NCBI RefSeq assembly: GCF_000178955.2
Contig: NC_016631.1
Span: 310,001-374,000 of the forward strand
From: Granulicella mallensis MP5ACTX8
Lineage (GTDB): Bacteria; Acidobacteriota; Terriglobia; Terriglobales; Acidobacteriaceae
Reading direction: 5' to 3'
DNA: 64,000 nucleotides
The notes under the pieces were generated by a model. The model was given only the letters and a program-made list of their open reading frames with translations. It was not told where the DNA came from and did no database searches. Positions 60,608 through 64,000 of the stretch are shown here, piece after piece (the first letter of the stretch is position 1; each line of letters opens with the position of its first letter). A program made the translations under genes and the position numbers.

Positions 60608-61750
60608 ATGGGTGCATGCGACACGCCAAGGAAACGACCCGAAGACTGGCTTGAGTCCGCGGAGAACGTAGAGAAGAAGCGTGGACGCTTCAAGGTCTTT
60701 CTCGGCTATGCGCCCGGAGTAGGCAAGACCTTCAGCATGCTGAGTGAGGGCATCCGCCGTCAGGGCCGTGGCGAAGACGTCGTGATTGGGATCGTGGAAA
60801 CGCATGGCCGCATCGGGACGTCCGAGGTGGCCGCGAAGATCGAGACCGTTCCGCGCCGCGAGATCGACTACAAGGGGACACTCTTTTCGGAGATGGACGT
60901 GGATGCCATTCTGGCACGGCAGCCACAGGTAGCGCTGATTGACGAACTCGCGCACACGAATGTGGAGGGCAGCCGATTTCAGAAGCGCTATGAGGATGTC
61001 TTTGCACTGCTGGATGCCGGCATCGATGTGGTGACCACGGTGAACATCCAACACGTCGAGAGCATTACGCCACGGGTACAGTCGCTCACCGGCATCACGG
61101 TGCGCGAGACGGTGCCGGACTGGGTGCTCGATCGGGCGGACGAGATCGTCATCAGCGATTTGACCCCTGAGGCGTTGGCGACGCGCATGCGGCGTGGCGA
61201 TATCTATCCGATGGAACGGGTAGAGCGGGCTCTCTCGAACTTCTTTCGCCGCGGCAATCTGATTGCCCTGCGCGAGATGGCCCTGCAGCGGGTGACACGC
61301 GCTGTCGATCGCACGCTCGATGACTATGTGAAGCGCAAGCAACTAGGAGGGCATTGGACGGTTGCCGAGAAAGTTGCCGTCTGTATCAGTGCCAGTCCTG
61401 CGGCGCGTGACCTGATCGCGCGCGGTGCGCGTCTTTCGCAGGGCATGGATGCCGAGTTCTATGTGCTGCATCTCGATACGGAACGTGATCGCGAGCCGGA
61501 GGCAGCACGCGCGCTCGACGATAACCTGCAGTTCGCGCGAAACCTGGGAGCAACCATCGTGCGCCTGAAGGGTTCGAGTGTGGCGAGTGCTACGGCAGAG
61601 TTCGCGCAGCAGAATCGCATTACACAGGTGTTGTTCGGACGCTCGGCGTTGACAGGGATTAAGAAGTACCTCTACTTTCTTGCGATCCAGCAATTCGCAG
61701 CGGCGGCCCCGCATACGGACTTGCATATCATTACGCAAAAGAGCCAGTGA
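60608..61750 (+). CDS. KdpD N-terminal sensor domain protein (KdpD + Usp)
   Basis: This 380-residue protein is the cytoplasmic N-terminal half of KdpD: Walker A-like GYAPGVGKT (residues 33-41), GIVETHGR, ALIDELAHTN, then DYVKRKQL. A Usp-like domain covers the last 130 residues (AVCISASPAARDLIARGARLSQ to VLFGRSALTG). It has no kinase domain. AGGAGAA precedes the ATG. Its partner kinase half is divergent, 124 bp away. It probably senses turgor or ATP/c-di-AMP in K+ control, by family knowledge. Confidence 0.9.
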   Translation: MGACDTPRKRPEDWLESAENVEKKRGRFKVFLGYAPGVGKTFSMLSEGIRRQGRGEDVVIGIVETHGRIGTSEVAAKIETVPRREIDYKGTLFSEMDVDAILARQPQVALIDELAHTNVEGSRFQKRYEDVFALLDAGIDVVTTVNIQHVESITPRVQSLTGITVRETVPDWVLDRADEIVISDLTPEALATRMRRGDIYPMERVERALSNFFRRGNLIALREMALQRVTRAVDRTLDDYVKRKQLGGHWTVAEKVAVCISASPAARDLIARGARLSQGMDAEFYVLHLDTERDREPEAARALDDNLQFARNLGATIVRLKGSSVASATAEFAQQNRITQVLFGRSALTGIKKYLYFLAIQQFAAAAPHTDLHIITQKSQ

Positions 61751-62229
61751 GTTGCCGGCAGCTTTTGTTGTTGCTCGCTTTCGCCGTTGTTTGTTTTCGC
61801 TGTTGTTTGTTTTTCGTCGTCATCCTGAGCCGTAGGCGAAGGACCCCCGCATTTTGCACGATGCTCGAGGAATAGACACCAGCTAAGCTGGCGTACAGTC
61901 GCTGAGGCCTTTCGCGTGAACCTGAAATTTGGGTGGTGATCCTAAATGCGGGGGTCCTTCGCCAAACCACCCCAGCAAGCGCAAAGTACGCGCTCGCCGG
62001 GGACCCCGGTACGGCTCAGGATGACGACGAAAAACAGGCAACGGCTAAACAAACAACAGCAAAAAGCCCTTTTAAAACCCTTATGAAACCCTTATGCTCC
62101 GCGCTCTACGATTAAAAGCGTGATGATTCGTCGTGCCCAATTAGTGCCATTTAGCTGCCGATCTTTCTTGTACGGCTGCAGATCGGCGTTATCGCCGGAC
62201 GACATCCCTTCGGATAATCCCAAAATATT
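61751..62229. other. Intergenic region with nested inverted repeats
   Basis: A 24-bp perfect arm at 61811-61834 (TTTTCGTCGTCATCC...) pairs with 62010-62033. Inside it, a 20-bp arm (AAATGCGGGGGTCC...) at 61944-61963 pairs with 61835-61854. T/G-rich and A/C-rich stretches lie outside. It looks like an acidobacterial palindromic repeat. No gene is seen; the promoter of the next gene must lie near 62,100-62,220. Confidence 0.7.
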
Positions 62230-63648
62230 ATGAATGATCCAGAGACGTACTTTGTAGTTCCGACACATCGGCTACGCGATGTAAGTCAAACAGTGCATGA
62301 ATACGACGAGCACTTTTGGAAGAACGGTCACTCTCCACAAATGATCGTCTTCGATGACTCCACTCCCACCAACGTGGAGAAGTACTTCAGCAGCCTGGAG
62401 CAACTGAAGACGAATTCCGACCTGTTCTACGTAGGTCCCCGCGAAAAAGAAGAGTTTATTGCTTATATCAACTCTCGTCTTCGCAATAAGCGGCTAGAGC
62501 CGCTGGTGAAAAACCTCTTCCGGCCCAGCTACGGCGGCAATCGAAACTACACCTTGATGTACTCTCTGGGCGGCCTGATGGTCAGCTCCGACGATGACAT
62601 GCGACCCTATTCCCTCATGGAAGATAGTCCCGAGTCACTGGAGAACAACGAGATCAGTCGCGGGCGTCTGCATAAGGTCGGTAAGAACGGTTATGCAAGA
62701 AAGTCATTCGACATCATGTCGGCTTTCTCCGATGTACTCGGCAAGCCTGTCTCTGAGATTCCGGAAAACTATGAGCATGGCGATTTCCTGATCGACACCG
62801 CGATGGACCTGGAGACCAACGTCACCAAGGGACTGATCGAAGACAATGCCACCCTCCTGCAAAGAGGACGGGTCTCGGACGATGCGGTCGTCAAAATGGC
62901 GCAGACCTTCCGTTCCGGTACGAACGATATCGACGCTATCGATTTTGTCGACATGTTCCTGAACGATGAAGACCAGACCAGCCTGGACAGCCTGAACGAT
63001 CTCTACGTCCTGGTGAACTTCCGTCCGGCGGTAACGAATAAGAACTGGCGCATGGACTGCGGCGTAGCCGGCTATGACAATACGTTTGGCCTGCCGCCGT
63101 TCTTCCCGACAAGACTGCGTTTTGAGGATTACATCTATCGGCTCTGGATCCAGCAGGAAGGTATCGTAGCGGCGCATGTCGATGCGGCGCAGCACCATAC
63201 CAAGAGCAACTACATGCGGAATCCTCCGGCCTCCGAGGTGTTGAACGAAGAGATTGCCAACCTGCTCAAGAGAAAGATCAAGGACTCTCTCACCAGTGTG
63301 GATGAACTCGGCATCACCTTCGGCTACACGGGAGAGGTCACAGCACAGGATGCGGAGGAGATTCTGGAGAAGATCACCAGCCTTCATACCCGCGCGCTGC
63401 GTGCGGCAGAGACGGCAAAGAGCCAGGATCGCATCGATGCGCTGCGTCTCTTTGCGGCCAATCTCGAGAAGGCATTCTATGGCTTCGAGCCTGACTTCTT
63501 CCAGCACAACCTGCTGCGTATCGTCGACGACGCGATCGCCGTCATCAAGGCTTCCATCGAGCTTTGGCCGACGCTGGTAGAGATTTGTTACTTTCAGAAA
63601 CTGCGTAATGGCCTTCCGATGATGCATCTCGGACGGGCGGCACGATAG
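62230..63648 (+). CDS. GT-A-like glycosyltransferase with DDD motif
   Basis: This 472-residue protein begins TYFVVPTHRL with a nucleotide-sugar-binding fold pattern. It has an acidic DDD motif in SLGGLMVSSDDDMRPYSL at about residue 120, where glycosyltransferase family 2-like enzymes bind the metal. The middle and C-terminal regions are helical and unassigned. It is followed 8 bp later by a GT4 gene, so it belongs to a polysaccharide gene set. The exact sugar is unknown. Confidence 0.7.
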   Translation: MNDPETYFVVPTHRLRDVSQTVHEYDEHFWKNGHSPQMIVFDDSTPTNVEKYFSSLEQLKTNSDLFYVGPREKEEFIAYINSRLRNKRLEPLVKNLFRPSYGGNRNYTLMYSLGGLMVSSDDDMRPYSLMEDSPESLENNEISRGRLHKVGKNGYARKSFDIMSAFSDVLGKPVSEIPENYEHGDFLIDTAMDLETNVTKGLIEDNATLLQRGRVSDDAVVKMAQTFRSGTNDIDAIDFVDMFLNDEDQTSLDSLNDLYVLVNFRPAVTNKNWRMDCGVAGYDNTFGLPPFFPTRLRFEDYIYRLWIQQEGIVAAHVDAAQHHTKSNYMRNPPASEVLNEEIANLLKRKIKDSLTSVDELGITFGYTGEVTAQDAEEILEKITSLHTRALRAAETAKSQDRIDALRLFAANLEKAFYGFEPDFFQHNLLRIVDDAIAVIKASIELWPTLVEICYFQKLRNGLPMMHLGRAAR

Positions 63649-63655
63649 GTCCCTT

Positions 63656-64000
63656 ATGCGAATTGCACAGGTAGCACCACTTTTTGAAAGTGTTCCCCCG
63701 GGTCTCTATGGCGGTTCGGAGCGCGTGGTCTCGTGGCTTACAGAAGAGCTGGTTCAGCTCGGCCACGAGGTCACGCTGTTTGCCAGCGGCGACTCGCAGA
63801 CCTCGGCGCATCTTGTGCCGGTATGCGAGAAGGCCCTGTGGCGTGACAAGGATTGCCGCGAGACCTTGCCGCACCACGTGCGCATGATGGAGCTTGTCTT
63901 TCGGGATCTATCCCGCTTCGACATGATTCACTTTCATAGCGACTACATTCACTTCCCGCTGGTCCGCCGCTACGGCTGTCCCTCGGTGACTACGCTGCAT
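63656..64000 (+). CDS. GT4-family glycosyltransferase, 3' part outside window
   Basis: The 115 visible codons open with MRIAQVAPLFESVPPGLYGG, then SERVVSWLTEELVQLGHEVTLFASGDS, the N-terminal Rossmann fold of GT4 (GT-B) glycosyltransferases, and MIHFHSDYIHFPL. The gene continues right of the window. It is probably cotranscribed with the preceding glycosyltransferase. Confidence 0.88.
   Translation, partial: MRIAQVAPLFESVPPGLYGGSERVVSWLTEELVQLGHEVTLFASGDSQTSAHLVPVCEKALWRDKDCRETLPHHVRMMELVFRDLSRFDMIHFHSDYIHFPLVRRYGCPSVTTLH

Overview
The window reads as a chromosomal segment of a soil acidobacterium, most like class Terriglobia (Terriglobus/Granulicella/Edaphobacter type). This is inferred from the Oar-like TonB receptor, the paired sigma/zinc-finger anti-sigma genes, the many SDR oxidoreductases with HxlR/TetR/AraC regulators, a standalone KdpD sensor half and palindromic intergenic repeats. 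No rRNA or CRISPR array was seen.

1-23,100 (host, accessory metabolism): the end of an Oar-like TonB receptor; a scar at about 2,745-2,765 where a histidine kinase fragment and a TonB receptor fragment abut, both without their 5' parts; a secreted histidine acid phosphatase (phytase-like); a sigma/anti-sigma pair; an SGNH hydrolase and HxlR regulator divergent from an Old Yellow Enzyme; a FliB-type lysine methylase with a SEC-C/TPR partner; then redox genes (four SDRs, DUF427, two SnoaL-like proteins, TetR, AraC). This part also holds a deleted NmrA pseudogene, a MITE-like element sitting on an SDR stop codon, a porin and an old integrase remnant.

23,134-42,210 (genomic island, about 19 kb): a 23-bp direct repeat matches the 3' end of a tRNA-Ala(GGC) gene on the right border, next to a tyrosine integrase. 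Cargo from the left: a SIR2-domain protein convergent with a two-gene Septu-like defence system (AAA ATPase + HNH); a four-gene RiPP operon (64-residue precursor ending in YNRQHNRHNR, radical SAM/SPASM maturase, 2OG-Fe(II) oxygenase, HEXXH protein) expected to make a peptide with three-residue cyclophanes; ParB-like, DUF6908 and ArdC-like plasmid/ICE genes; a truncated S24-like regulator; a lone VirB2 pilin; a LysR regulator; an excisionase-like HTH protein; a DUF4365 nuclease-TPR protein and a DUF1016 nuclease. A 33-bp conserved palindromic element lies upstream of virB2 and between lysR and the excisionase-like gene, so one regulator probably links transfer and excision functions. No relaxase, coupling protein or other T4SS gene is present, so the island looks like a decayed integrative element turned into a defence/RiPP carrier.

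42,270-64,000 (host core/accessory): an ECF sigma/anti-sigma pair, a TPR protein, rnc followed by three signal peptidase I genes in a row, an AsmA-like protein, an RND efflux operon under a TetR regulator with two matching operators, an orphan cobalamin riboswitch with no gene behind it, a KdpD split into two divergent genes, and two glycosyltransferase genes, the last cut by the window end.
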